Source: Cladorrhinum sp. PSN259 (Eukaryota > Ascomycota > Sordariomycetes > Sordariales > Podosporaceae). Taken from it: a DNA stretch of 64,000 bases. A program made the position numbers and the translations under genes. Location of the stretch: assembly GCA_033725935.1 (NCBI GenBank), contig MU867074.1, positions 62,001 through 126,000 of the forward strand, read 5' to 3'. The notes below the pieces were generated by a model. It ran no database searches and was not told the DNA's origin. It saw only the letters and a list, made by a program, of their open reading frames with translations. Shown one piece after another: positions 25,027 to 34,437 of this stretch (position 1 is its first letter; every line of letters begins with the position of its first letter).

Positions 25027-25407
25027 CGCCCTTTGTTAAACCCACCCCAAGCTTCCATCTTCGGGGGGGGGGGGATTACCCCGCCACTTACGATTTCCAC
25101 CCACCACTAGCGCTTCTATGCTCCCCACGCCCCTCTTCTACACTAAACTTGGAGCAACCTTTCCTTGAAGACCCCCGCCCTGGCCAAACTCGGATGCACA
25201 GATTCTTCGATACATCTTCGATCGCACCACACCATACAGCCATCCTTGGCAGAGTCAAGGCTCGCGCAGTCAGCTGATCTGCAAGATAAGCTACAGTGAA
25301 TCATCGAAAAATTCCCAGGCAGTGACCGAACGGCACAGTAGCCACTTACCTAAACGACACACCCGCACAATACAATACAGATATACCCAAACTCGATTGA
25401 CGGCAAC

Positions 25408-26529
25408 ATGGCAGGAGGTAAGAAAGGCGCTGGTGCCGACAGCAAGAAGGCTGCTGGCCAGGCCCGGAAGGCCGAGACGGCGTCAAAGAAGGCTGCTGCT
25501 GCCGACGCCCAAAGGGAGGCCGAGGAAGCGAAGGAGTGGGAGAGAGGAGCGAAGAGCAACGCAAAGAAGTGAGTTACTTGCAATATTTTTTGAGTCTTTT
25601 TTCACCTCCCTCAGCGTCAGTATTTTGCTTCGTCCAAGTGGTCATCATTGGAAGTGGGAAGAAGTGGCCCCGACTTACCCTTCCTTCCCCTCTATGTGCG
25701 ACACATGCGACGTGCTGCGCGGTGGATGTGGTTTCTAAGCTACCTAGCTGGGTAGGATTCTAGTTTGCGTCACCGCTTGGTTCCTAGGCAAAGGCCCTTT
25801 TTGAACCATGTCCACAGACACACACACACACACACCCACACACACCCATACACCCACACACGCGCGCACGCGCACGCACGCACACACATTGTGATTGCTC
25901 TCATGGGCGGTGAAGACGCGATGCGAGCACCCAACCCACCAACCAAACCCCCTAGCTTCCAACGAAATCTGGTACTGAGGCAGGGCGGACTGTGACGGCT
26001 GACTTTAGCGACGCAAAAATACAGAGAAAGCGAAGCCGCAAAGAAAGCCGAGGCGGCCAAGAAGAAGGCTGAGCGCGAAGCCCTGCTCGCCGAGGAAGAG
26101 AAGAACACGCCCGGCCGAAACCAACCCAAGAACGTGAAGACCGCCGTCAAGAAGTCTAAGGGCCTCGACCTCTCCCAGTTGGACGACAACTCAGCGCTGC
26201 CATCGCTCAGCGCCTCCGGTATCGACAACGCGCTCGACGCGCTCTCCCTCACTGGTCCTAACGACCTCAAGATTGATCGACACCCCGAGAGACGGAAAAA
26301 GGCCGCTTACGCAGCGTTTGAGGAGCGTAGGCTCAGGGAAATGGACACTGACGGGTCTGGCGCGGGTCTCCGATTGAACCAAAAGAAGCTGAAAATCCAG
26401 AAGGAGTTTGAGAAGAGCGAAGAGAACCCAATGAACCAGGCGTCAGCACGATATGATGCTACCAAGGAGGAGCTAGCCCAGCTCAAGGCTGCTGAGAAGA
26501 GCAAGATCGAATCTCGCTTGGGTTCTTGA
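25408..26529 (+). CDS. CCDC124-family ribosome-associated coiled-coil protein
   Basis: Two exons, 25408-25568 and 26025-26529, joined in a Lys codon across a 456-bp intron, giving 221 residues. The N-terminal half is a long charged, Ala/Lys/Glu-rich coiled coil, starting with a Gly/Lys-rich basic tip (MAGGKKGAGADSKK). The second half has the Ccdc124 (DUF1014) pattern: LDLSQLDDNS, the IDNALDAL motif, RHPERRKKAAYAAFEERRL and a C-terminal EFEKSEENPMNQASARYDAT. Human CCDC124 and its relatives such as yeast Lso2 bind idle 80S ribosomes near the A/P site and protect them; the S. pombe relative has also been tied to stress transcription. The same role is inferred here. The intron is long for a fungus and holds a CA/CG alternating tract. 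Confidence 0.92.
25819..25888. repeat. Alternating CA/CG dinucleotide tract in intron
   Basis: About 70 bp of almost pure purine-pyrimidine alternation on the plus strand: (CA) runs broken by CCA and CCCAT, then CGCG/CACG mixtures. It lies inside the single intron of the CCDC124-like gene. Such tracts are prone to Z-DNA and to length change. Confidence 0.9.
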
Positions 26530-27897
26530 ACAAGAGAAAGGAGGGCTTGGGCCTTTTTTTGTTGTGTGCAAAGTGCTTGGGACGTCAATCATTACCTGTT
26601 TCCTGCAGCTAGCTAGGAATGGAAGAAAACGGCGGTTCTTAGAGGGCTAGGCTAGATGGTTGTTGAGGTGGCCAGTGAGGTGGTTACCCTTAAGGGAAAG
26701 CCTATGCCGAGGTTGCCCAGGGAGGGCTTTCCGCCAATGGAGAGTCCCTGATTAAGCTGTACTGGGCCGATTTTATTTTTAGTGGGAGGAGCCAGGGGTC
26801 GAAATGAGTTGAAGAGGGTCTGTTGAGAGGCACGTTCCGGTCCAAGAATGTCTTTTTATTCTTCTTTTTTCTTTTTTTTTTTTTTCTTTACATACGTACA
26901 TGAGATACAACAAGCCTAAACGAGAAGAAGCGAAGCAATAGTAAGCAGCGTGTTGCAGAGCCAAGGTGGCCCAGATTGGTCTTTCAGGGTCTTTTCTTTG
27001 TCTGCATGTCTTGGTGATTTGATGATGATGCTTGCATGATTGTGAGTTTGCCAGTTTAGGGGGAGGAGAGGGGATGCGGGCAGTTTACCACGAGGAAGAT
27101 GGGGAGGTGATCGATCTTGTGGGGTGGTGATGACGGGATAGACACGTTAGAAGAGTTATCGATGAGCTGCAGGTCGGCATTGCGTTAGGCAGGTAGTCGG
27201 TAAGGCAGCTAATTAGTTTTTAGTGTCTGGGACCGTTGTGCAACTTGGTTGCTTGATTTGAAGCTGAGGAAACAATATGCTGCCATCCGAACGGCTGTGC
27301 GTCTCCGCCGTCAAAGCCCGTCAACCTCGTCCCGACCGCTTATTTTTCTTGTTGAGGCAAGTCGGGTTTGACCTGGACCAGAAATCCGTAGCCCCACTGC
27401 CTATATGTACTGTGGCCAAGACAGGATTGGTGAGGCTGTTGAGAGTTTGTTTACCTCGGTGAGGGAGGTGAAAACGGGTGGAGCATAAACATGGCTGGTG
27501 TACTAAACCCTAACCCGGCTTGTTATCTGTCAGAATGTCACTTTTGAGAAACCCCACCTTTTCCCCATTGCTTGGCATTGGAACTGCATGAACCTTGATG
27601 TCGCAAGTTAACTTCACATGAAAGGTGGCTTGCAATCATCACTGAGCTTCACCGCAACAACAACCATACGCCCAAACATTTTTTTCCCCTTTCTTTCTCA
27701 TCTCGCTTTCTTTCCTGCGCTATATTCCCTTTTTACCTGGACAGCCTATCAAACCTAAAATCATCGGATATCATTTTCGACATCTCCGCCTCCACCGCCT
27801 TTAAGGGGGATCCCGACCACCATCATAAAGAGGATAGATATACCAGAAACGCTTCGCAGGGAAATTTGAAGATTAGGGTGAAGTGAAGGACATAAGA
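26530..27897. other. Intergenic: CCDC124-like 3' region and FTS-like promoter
   Basis: About 1.4 kb with no supportable gene. Poly-T/pyrimidine tracts occur at 26864-26888 and near 27680-27740. The latter, with a C/T-rich stretch, resembles the pyrimidine-rich leaders common before fungal start codons. Confidence 0.5.
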
Positions 27898-29184
27898 ATG
27901 TCTTCTTCTTCTTATTCTTCGGGTTTGGCTAAAATGCCAGCTCTCCCGGCGCTGAAAAGACAGAGATTACTTGCCGAGTTGTACGTTTTCCCCCTACCAC
28001 CTCAGAATCAAGTCATATATGCTGATGAAGTTATACAGTGCTGCACTCAAACAAGCCTCCCCACCGGGAGTTTTTGTCTCCCTAACACCAGGCGACCCAT
28101 CACTCTGGTCGGGTGTCATTTTTGTCCGGTATGGGCCCTACGCTACAGCCATCCTGCGGTTCCAGATCTCGTTTCCGGATGCTTATCCTGCTTTACCTCC
28201 CCTCGTCACCTTTTCTACGGATATGTTTCACCCACTTATCACTCCGTTGACTACGTACATGTATACTACGGACGTGCAAGAAGGGGGAACAGTAAGCGCT
28301 ACGGACGATGAGAGGTTACCGCCTGGTGGGTTCAGTCTGAGGCATGGGTTTCCGGCGTGGTTTGGACGGGGGAACAGGAAGGAGAGGGAAAGGGAGAGGG
28401 AGAGAGAGAGAGAAAGAGAAAGGGAGAGGGAAGGGACGCCTCCGCCTTTGCCTCCGAGGAGAGGGAGTGCAATTGATAGCGGAGTGATGACGCCTCCGCC
28501 GCCTCCGTTGCCGCCTAGGTCTATCCAGGAGGTTCAGGCCGGTGGTGGTACTGTGGCGGCTGCCGTTGGTAGTACGCCTGGATCGGTGGCTTCTATTGCT
28601 GCAACGGCTACGACGGGGACAGCCGGATTCAAGAGGACGAGGAGGGACGTTTCTACATATGAAGTTTTGGGGTATATAAGGAGCACTTTTGATGATGCGG
28701 ATGTGCTGGACAGTGTGCCGTTGGAGGCGGCGGGGAATCCTGGGGCTTGGCATGCTTGGAGGGCGCATAGGAGGTCTTTGGAACGGAGGGCGTCGCCTCC
28801 GCCAGGGACAGCTGGGAGCGAGGCTGGTAGGAGTGTGAGCGTGAGTGTGAATGTCAGTGCTGTGGCGTCGCCGACGGTGAGCTCGGAGAGGTTGCTGCCT
28901 GCTACGCCTAGGGTTGCTACTCCTACGGCTAGACGGCCTGAGGAGTGGAATTGGGAAGGGGTCTGGCAGGAGAGGGTGAAGAGGGGGATTGCTACTAGTT
29001 TGTCCGAGGCCGTGCTGTTTGGTGGTGCTGGGATGGCCGATGATGTGGTGAGTTCTTGTCTTCTCCTTTCTCTACAAATCACATCTAACTTTGGTATTTG
29101 CAGATAAACTTCCTCAACATGGATGAGGCCGAGGTTGATGAGACGAGAAAAAATCTCCTCCGGACTTTGGGCGCTGTGGCCTAA
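27898..29184 (+). CDS. FTS/AKTIP-like non-catalytic UBC-domain protein
   Basis: Three exons, 27898-27980, 28039-29047 and 29104-29184, give 390 residues. The joins read LLAEF/AALKQ and ADDV/INFLN. A UBC-like fold (about residues 28-105) reads GVFVSLTPGDPSLWSGVIFV, then LRFQISFPDAYPALPPLVTF and FHPLITPLTTYMYT. The HPN motif is degraded to HPL and no cysteine follows, so the E2 active site is missing. This wording matches the FTS/AKTIP/Crossbronx family. In animals and Aspergillus, FTS works with Hook and FHIP to tie dynein to early endosomes; that role is inferred here. A 17-residue Arg-Glu dipeptide run (about residues 138-158) and a long Pro/Ser-rich tail follow. An in-frame GTG 15 bp upstream is not used; the first ATG is taken. 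Confidence 0.8.
28376..28437. repeat. GA-rich purine tract inside coding sequence
   Basis: Imperfect GAGAGGGA/GAAAGG repeats code an Arg-Glu dipeptide run in the FTS-like protein. The strand is pure purine over about 60 bp, so it is prone to slippage. Confidence 0.85.
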
Positions 29185-29649
29185 TAGCCCCCTAATCGGC
29201 CTGGACATCAAGTTGCAGTCCGTTCTTTCCCAACTAACCTTGGTCCTACTCATTGTGCCCGGCCTTTCTTCGGCCAGCTTCTGGCGCAAGTCCGGTTATA
29301 GTGGTGGTGGTGCTTGCCTGTCTTTGGGATGAAGGAAGGAAATGATGATCGCCCAATGACCTATCAGTCCGGAAAACTCGGTTCCGCTTTCTGATACCTA
29401 AACGTTCTAACGTCCGTCTGTTCGCCCTGTCATTCTAAAAGTAAAACACCCTTACGGCCGCGCACTGCATTCTCCCTCAGGCATTTCATGACATAACCAC
29501 AAACCCGCCTTCACCAGCATACTACCGGCATTGCTTGACAGGCATGATTAACGGTAGACAATCCGTTTTCTATATTAAAAAAACAATACCCAAATTTACA
29601 TGGTTCTCCCTTGTTGTTCGATTCTGCATGTTTTGTACGCCCATACCAA
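29185..29649. other. Intergenic between two tandem genes
   Basis: 465 bp holding the 3' region of the FTS-like gene and the promoter of the next gene. No gene seen. Confidence 0.5.
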
Positions 29650-32172
29650 ATGCCGATCAATGCAGCCCCAGGTATACCCACTCTCTTAAACGATCACCTT
29701 ATGGAAGTTCTGCGTCTTCAGCAAGCAGTAGATACATTGGAGATGCAAAGTCAGCCTGGGCCCTTACCGTGGGATGAGGTCCCTCATCCGTTGCACATCA
29801 CCAAACGATCGGCGAGTAATGCTACGAGTAGAGGAGGATATCAGAGTATCCCGCGCTCCCGGTGTTCTAGTTCCGAAAGCGATGCCACAGATGCCAGCTT
29901 CAACAGCATGTCGGAACCCCCTGGTGGCGAGAGACCCCTGAGGGTACTCAAGAGGAGAGGAGACCGGAGTATCCAGGTGCGAAATGTGGCTGGGGCATAC
30001 AGTTCTCAAGAACCGGGGCAGTTTATGGGTGTAAACGGTGAGATTTTTAATTTGGGTTTCTTCAACAGCATCATGCTTACATTTACAAGAAAGATCACCA
30101 ATACCTCCAGCCATCCCACCAAGATCGAATCATAGACCGAGACGATCCACCTCATGCAACCCAGAAAATCGAGCTTTCATTGCGCGGAGGCAAGTGCTGG
30201 ATGGAAGTTCTGATCGAGACGATGTCTCACGGCTACGAGCTGCGAAAAGCATGTTCCACATAGCTGGGCGCGCCAACGAGATGGAGATCGACATTGACAG
30301 ACTACCGGTACCTCCTCGCTCACCGATGCCGCCACCAGAACCAGACCTGATCAGCCGCAGTTGTTCACCCGAGGCGCCGACAACACCTGATCCCTCAGTC
30401 CTTGTTCCACGGATTATTGTAACTCCCGAGAACAAGGCGTTAGATGAAGGTACTGCAACTTTGTGGGCAACGGTGCAGATATCGACGCAAATATCACGCG
30501 CGAGTGCTCCCGAGCCGCTTCGTCATGATGGTACCTGCGTATGGCCTCCGGGTCATAGCCGTGAGCTATCGCCGGCTGGTCCGTAGCTGTTTAGAGAAGC
30601 AATGTCGGGGGTATCTGCTGACCTTGTCTCCAGATGTTTTTGGTTATGGATGTCTACACGACGTATCGGTTGAGATATTACCAACAAGCAAAAGTGCCAT
30701 AATCGAAGTAGTGGATGCTAAGGCATGCGCCAAGTATGTCCGACTCTGCTGACTGCTTGTCATACCACAATGCCGGCACTAACACAAGAACCAACAGTAG
30801 CACTTTGTACCCTGGTTCACGTCTCCTGTTGGTGGCTCACATCCGTCTCTTGCCGGCAACCGTTCCGCGGTCATGGAGCCACCAATTCAGGCAGAGCTCT
30901 GACGATCTCATGGAGGATTTAGAATTTCACCTTGGTAGCACCATGACGGAATACCTTCAGGTTCGCCTGACGTACCGGCACTCTGGTTTTCCACAACAGC
31001 CCCTGCGCACAGCAACGAAGATGGCCACACACGATGGAATAGCCAGCACGCAAACGACAATTCAGACTACAGCCGTGGCTGCCATCAAACGACACAACTC
31101 ATCTTCTCCCTGGTCACCACGTCCTCGAACGGCACAACCAAACCCTTTGTTTGAGATTATAGCCTCACACTGGGGTGTGCAGACTGCGAGTGAGGTGATG
31201 CAGAGGATCCTGGATACTAGGGTGATGATAGCGCGAAGACCGGGGGCCATGTCACCACCACCGATAAGCATGCCGTCAGCACTAGGGTACGGTACCTCAT
31301 CGAGGTTGGTTGGTCCGGAAGAAGCCAAGGAACAAGGACCAGCAGGGGAAGACAATAATGTAGACAGCCACCATCAGCAGCAGCAGGGTAGAAGTGGGGA
31401 AACACTCCGTCCATCACCACCACCCCCATACCCTGTCCCTAACCGTGCGGCACCGCCAATTCCGAAGAGGCAAGCTAGTTTGAGGCAGGTATCGACGCCC
31501 TCACTGATGGGAGAAGAGTTCGAAAGGGTAGAGGGAGAAGTAGAAGTCCTGCCTAAAATTGACCTAGCAGAATACAAGGAACAACGTCCCTCGGAAGCAA
31601 TCATCATGTCTGGAATGGTGTCCGCCACTACTACGCCGATGGTTGCGGCAACGCCCAGGACATCATACCGTCTGAGCAAGGCTAGAAGGGTTCCATCGTC
31701 GACAAAGCCGAATTATAACTCTTCTCCTGCGGTTGAAGCTGAGAGCACTGATACTACGCCAACGACGATAAGGAGTAGCGCTGGAAGCAACACGGAAAAG
31801 CAGCCGCGTGTGTTTCCCATGATCACAGGCAGGAGGTCATTGGGAGGGACGGGGGATGGAGCGAGACTCAGTCTTATTCCTTCGCCGGCGCTTCCATCTG
31901 CAGGTCTAATCATGAGTGGTGGGACAAAAGAAAGGGAAAGGGAAAGGGAAAGAGCAAGTGGACAAAGTCAGATCTCTTCAGCTACCAAGAGCAGTGGGAG
32001 ATCGTCTGAGAAGCCGTTTACTTCTGTTGTTACTACTACACTTGGCGGCATTGTTAAGGGTAGCAATGCTAGGAAAGGTAGTAAGAAGGAAAGGGATAGG
32101 GAGAAGGATAAAGATAGGGGTGGTAGTGAGAGTAAAGGTGGATGGGCTGGTTGGGGTAGCTGGTGGCAGTAA
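29650..32172 (+). CDS. Uncharacterised 777-residue protein with beta-rich core
   Basis: Four exons: 29650-30037, 30090-30560, 30634-30733 and 30798-32172; introns of 52, 73 and 64 bp with consistent phases. The second intron is supported by donor GTGAGC, branch CTGAC and acceptor CAG, and joins GHSH/VFGYGCLHDVSVE. I do not recognise the family. The middle (about residues 245-390: ATLWATVQIS, FGYGCLHDVSVEI, STLYPGSRLLLVAHIRL) is hydrophobic-alternating and looks like a folded beta-sheet domain. Both flanks are low-complexity Ser/Pro/Arg-rich and probably disordered. A polyproline stretch (PSPPPPYPVP) could bind SH3 or WW domains. The C terminus is basic (KGSKKERDREKDKD), Gly/Trp-rich at the very end, and also holds an Arg-Glu run. 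No signal peptide is seen. An upstream coding exon before 29650 cannot be excluded. Confidence 0.72.
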
Positions 32173-32240
32173 TTAATCAGTATTTATTTGCTTGAAGATC
32201 TGATTTGTAATGCGCCTCAGACGCTTTCGGGAAGGGAAGA

Positions 32241-32294
32241 GGAGGAGGAGGAGGAGGAGGAGGAGGAGGAGGAGGAGGAGGAGGAGGAGGAGGA
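32241..32294. repeat. (GGA)18 microsatellite in 3' region
   Basis: Eighteen uninterrupted GGA units begin about 70 bp after the stop codon of the 777-residue gene, probably in its 3' UTR and facing the 3' end of the convergent AlkB gene. They create a poly-Arg ORF that is an artefact. Confidence 0.95.
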
Positions 32295-32451
32295 AGGGAG
32301 TGGGTAGAAAAAGGAAAAGGAGATGTGTATCTATAGCAATTAACTCGGGTAGTAGCTCTTTTTGGTATGGGTTGAGTTTTGAGGAAGCAATATAGTAGTT
32401 GAAGGCAGAATTCGTCTTCAGAACGGATAGATTTGATATATTTTTGTTCCT

Positions 32452-33998
32452 CTATTGTAATGACTTGGGTGAAGGAACAGGATTCCCGTCGTCGTCAAAC
32501 TCAGCCCACTTAAAGTAGTCGCATCCTTGTTTACACGGTACGTTACCCGCATGACTGTTTTTATACTTTGTCAGCCTTGTTCTATAGGTAGGTCTTTGCA
32601 GATTGATCACACCACAAGTTTCTACCTATTGCCGTCAATGATGTTGTAGGAGAGCAAGAAGAAATCTAGAAACTTACCACATCCAGAAATACCTCCCCCA
32701 ATTTTCTTTCTTCTTGGTAACGACCCTCAACACGCAAGGCACGTCGCATCCGGAACAGCGAGGGGTATATCGCGGGTGGAAAAAAGGTTTATAGTCCCGA
32801 TAAGTGATGTTTATCCTCTTGTTTTTGGCAATCGGATGCGGGGTTATAGACTGCGTCGGTGATATGGAATGTTTCCATTCTTCCTGCATTGAGGCGTGCA
32901 TTATCAGGAGGGAATTGTGGGGGAGGTGGATTGAGATTTGGGGGCCCAGTTTCCCATCGCCATCGTCTTGGTTTTTATATTTGGCGAGTGAAGAGGACGA
33001 CGATGAAGAGGAGGAGGAAGAAGAAGACGAAGAAGAAGACGAAGAAGGAGGAAGAAGTATCTGGCGAACTCGAAACTCTCTTGTTACGCCCAGGGAAAGG
33101 GATCCGATCGTTGGACGGGGACCTAGGTAGGTTAGTTGGTCCATGTGCCAGCCTACTGACTCCTGAGGGCCGTCGTAGCAGTTTACGAAGGCGGCGTTTG
33201 GGGTCCAGGGGGATGGGGATTGGTATTTTAGTTTCTTGCCGCCGTGGTGGGTTTGTATTCGGGCTTGGATTTCTCTGTTGACTACTTCTTGGACTCGGGA
33301 CCGGACACGTTCGAGTTGTGGAGTTATTGTTCGTACGTCCTGGAGTGAGTGGTATTGGTATTTGCGTATGAGGAGAGGAATGAGGGAAGGTGACGTACAT
33401 CTAATCGTGCCCCGTTGTAGACATATTCGTGCTTTTGATCCTGAAGTTCCTGGTTGGTGCCAACATAAAAGCCTGAAGTATGGGGGCTTGATACCACATT
33501 GTCAAACAGTTTGAAGGTCTGTTTCTCAAAGGTTTTCGATTCTTGAAGGAGCTCAAGTAGTAAGGTATTGGCATCTTCCGCTGGCAGGAAGTTATGGATG
33601 ATGCTGCAAGGTGTGTGTTCCGCTATGTCCTTTGGGTCGTATAGGTGGAGGGTTTGGCCCTTTTTGCCCAAGAGTTTTGTTTTCTTGGATGGCGGAGATG
33701 ACTCTGAGGGGGTTATAGTCGAATCGATGGCAAAAGATCTTAGGGAAGTTTGTGAGGTTATGGTGCTGGGTGACTTTTTGGTGATATGGCGGGTTTTGAG
33801 TGCTCGGGACGTGGCTTCAACGTTTCCATCATGAGCCAGTAAGATATCCAGCAGAGTCTCTTGTTCAATATCCGGATGAAGAGACGATAAAATGGCCAGT
33901 TTTATATCGGTAGACTCCTCACTTGCTTCCTCAACTGGGGTGGCCAATTCCGGGCTCGATTTTCTTTTTCTTGACGTTCTCGTTACGAAGGCGTCCAT
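32452..33998 (-). CDS. CUE-AlkB-GRF protein: 2-oxoglutarate/Fe(II) dioxygenase
   Basis: Three exons, 33998-33399, 33339-32678 and 32554-32452 (introns 59 and 123 bp), give 454 residues. Residues about 31-66 (IKLAILSSLHPDIEQETLLD onward) form a CUE-type ubiquitin-binding helix bundle. The AlkB dioxygenase domain follows (about 130-380). The iron ligands are visible as H265-x-D267 in GWHMDQ and a distal His near 357 in EEWKHSI, with the 2-oxoglutarate arginines in RINITYRDY. A run of 19 serines sits between them. The last exon completes a GRF zinc finger: CSGC, PCVLR, NWGRYFWMC and QGCDYFKW. AlkB enzymes reverse N-alkyl damage on nucleic acids; GRF fingers bind single-stranded DNA. The substrate is inferred to be alkylated DNA or RNA in the nucleus. 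Without the last intron the reading stops early and breaks the finger, which supports the splice. Confidence 0.9.
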
Positions 33999-34437
33999 GA
34001 TAGCGTTCTTCCTTGGCTATGAGATCTCGAGAATTGCTCAGAATATAGGGTCTGACAGTTTTATACCAAATCTCAAAAAAATGCTGTAGTCGCGTTTGAC
34101 GTGTAAGAGAGGTCGTGGATGTGGGGTAAGGAAACACGCCCAAGGAACGCTATCACGTGGGCTTCTTTCAACCACAAAAATTATTGAACAGGGGTGCCCA
34201 TGGCGGGGAACAAAATCCGGGGACAAGCTGCTGATGCAATTGTCCAATGCGGGACAACACAAGCCAGAAGTGAGAACCGAGGCCTTAATCCCTGCCCCAC
34301 CACGACCCATCCACCACTGGCACCGAGCGACCACCGAGCTACGGAACGGGCGCATTGTAAACTTGGAAGTCGCCAATGTCTCTCCTTTCCCTTTCATTTT
34401 GGTTTTCTTGATCCGCTTTGAAACTAAATTGAACAAA
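33999..34437. promoter_or_regulatory. Bidirectional promoter between alkB-like gene and pex7
   Basis: 439 bp separate the two divergent start codons. A perfect palindromic E-box CACGTG sits at 34154-34159, about 155 bp before the AlkB-type start and 280 bp before the pex7 start. bHLH factors of the NUC-1, Cbf1 or SREBP type bind such sites. Which gene it serves is unknown. Confidence 0.5.

Larger units (their letters stand above)
13779..25407. other. 11.6-kb interval with no supportable gene
   Basis: This lies between the 5' ends of the MFS gene (leftward) and the CCDC124-like gene (rightward). Scattered ORFs of 60-250 codons occur on both strands, but none shows a domain and plausible exon joins are lacking. 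Base composition is not strongly AT-rich, so it does not look like a heavily RIP-mutated transposon relic. It holds homopolymer runs (G13 at 15300-15312, A/T tracts near 15608-15630 and 16346-16364), short tandem repeats near 19643, 21836 and 21901, and a 13-bp minisatellite at 24940. The ends presumably hold the promoters of the flanking genes; the rest may hold distal control elements or non-coding transcripts, which cannot be seen from sequence. Confidence 0.5.

Noticed and set aside
24597..25100. 167-codon ORF with a Phe/Cys-rich repeat
   Set aside because: Created by the 13-bp minisatellite read in three frames in turn; no independent coding signal.
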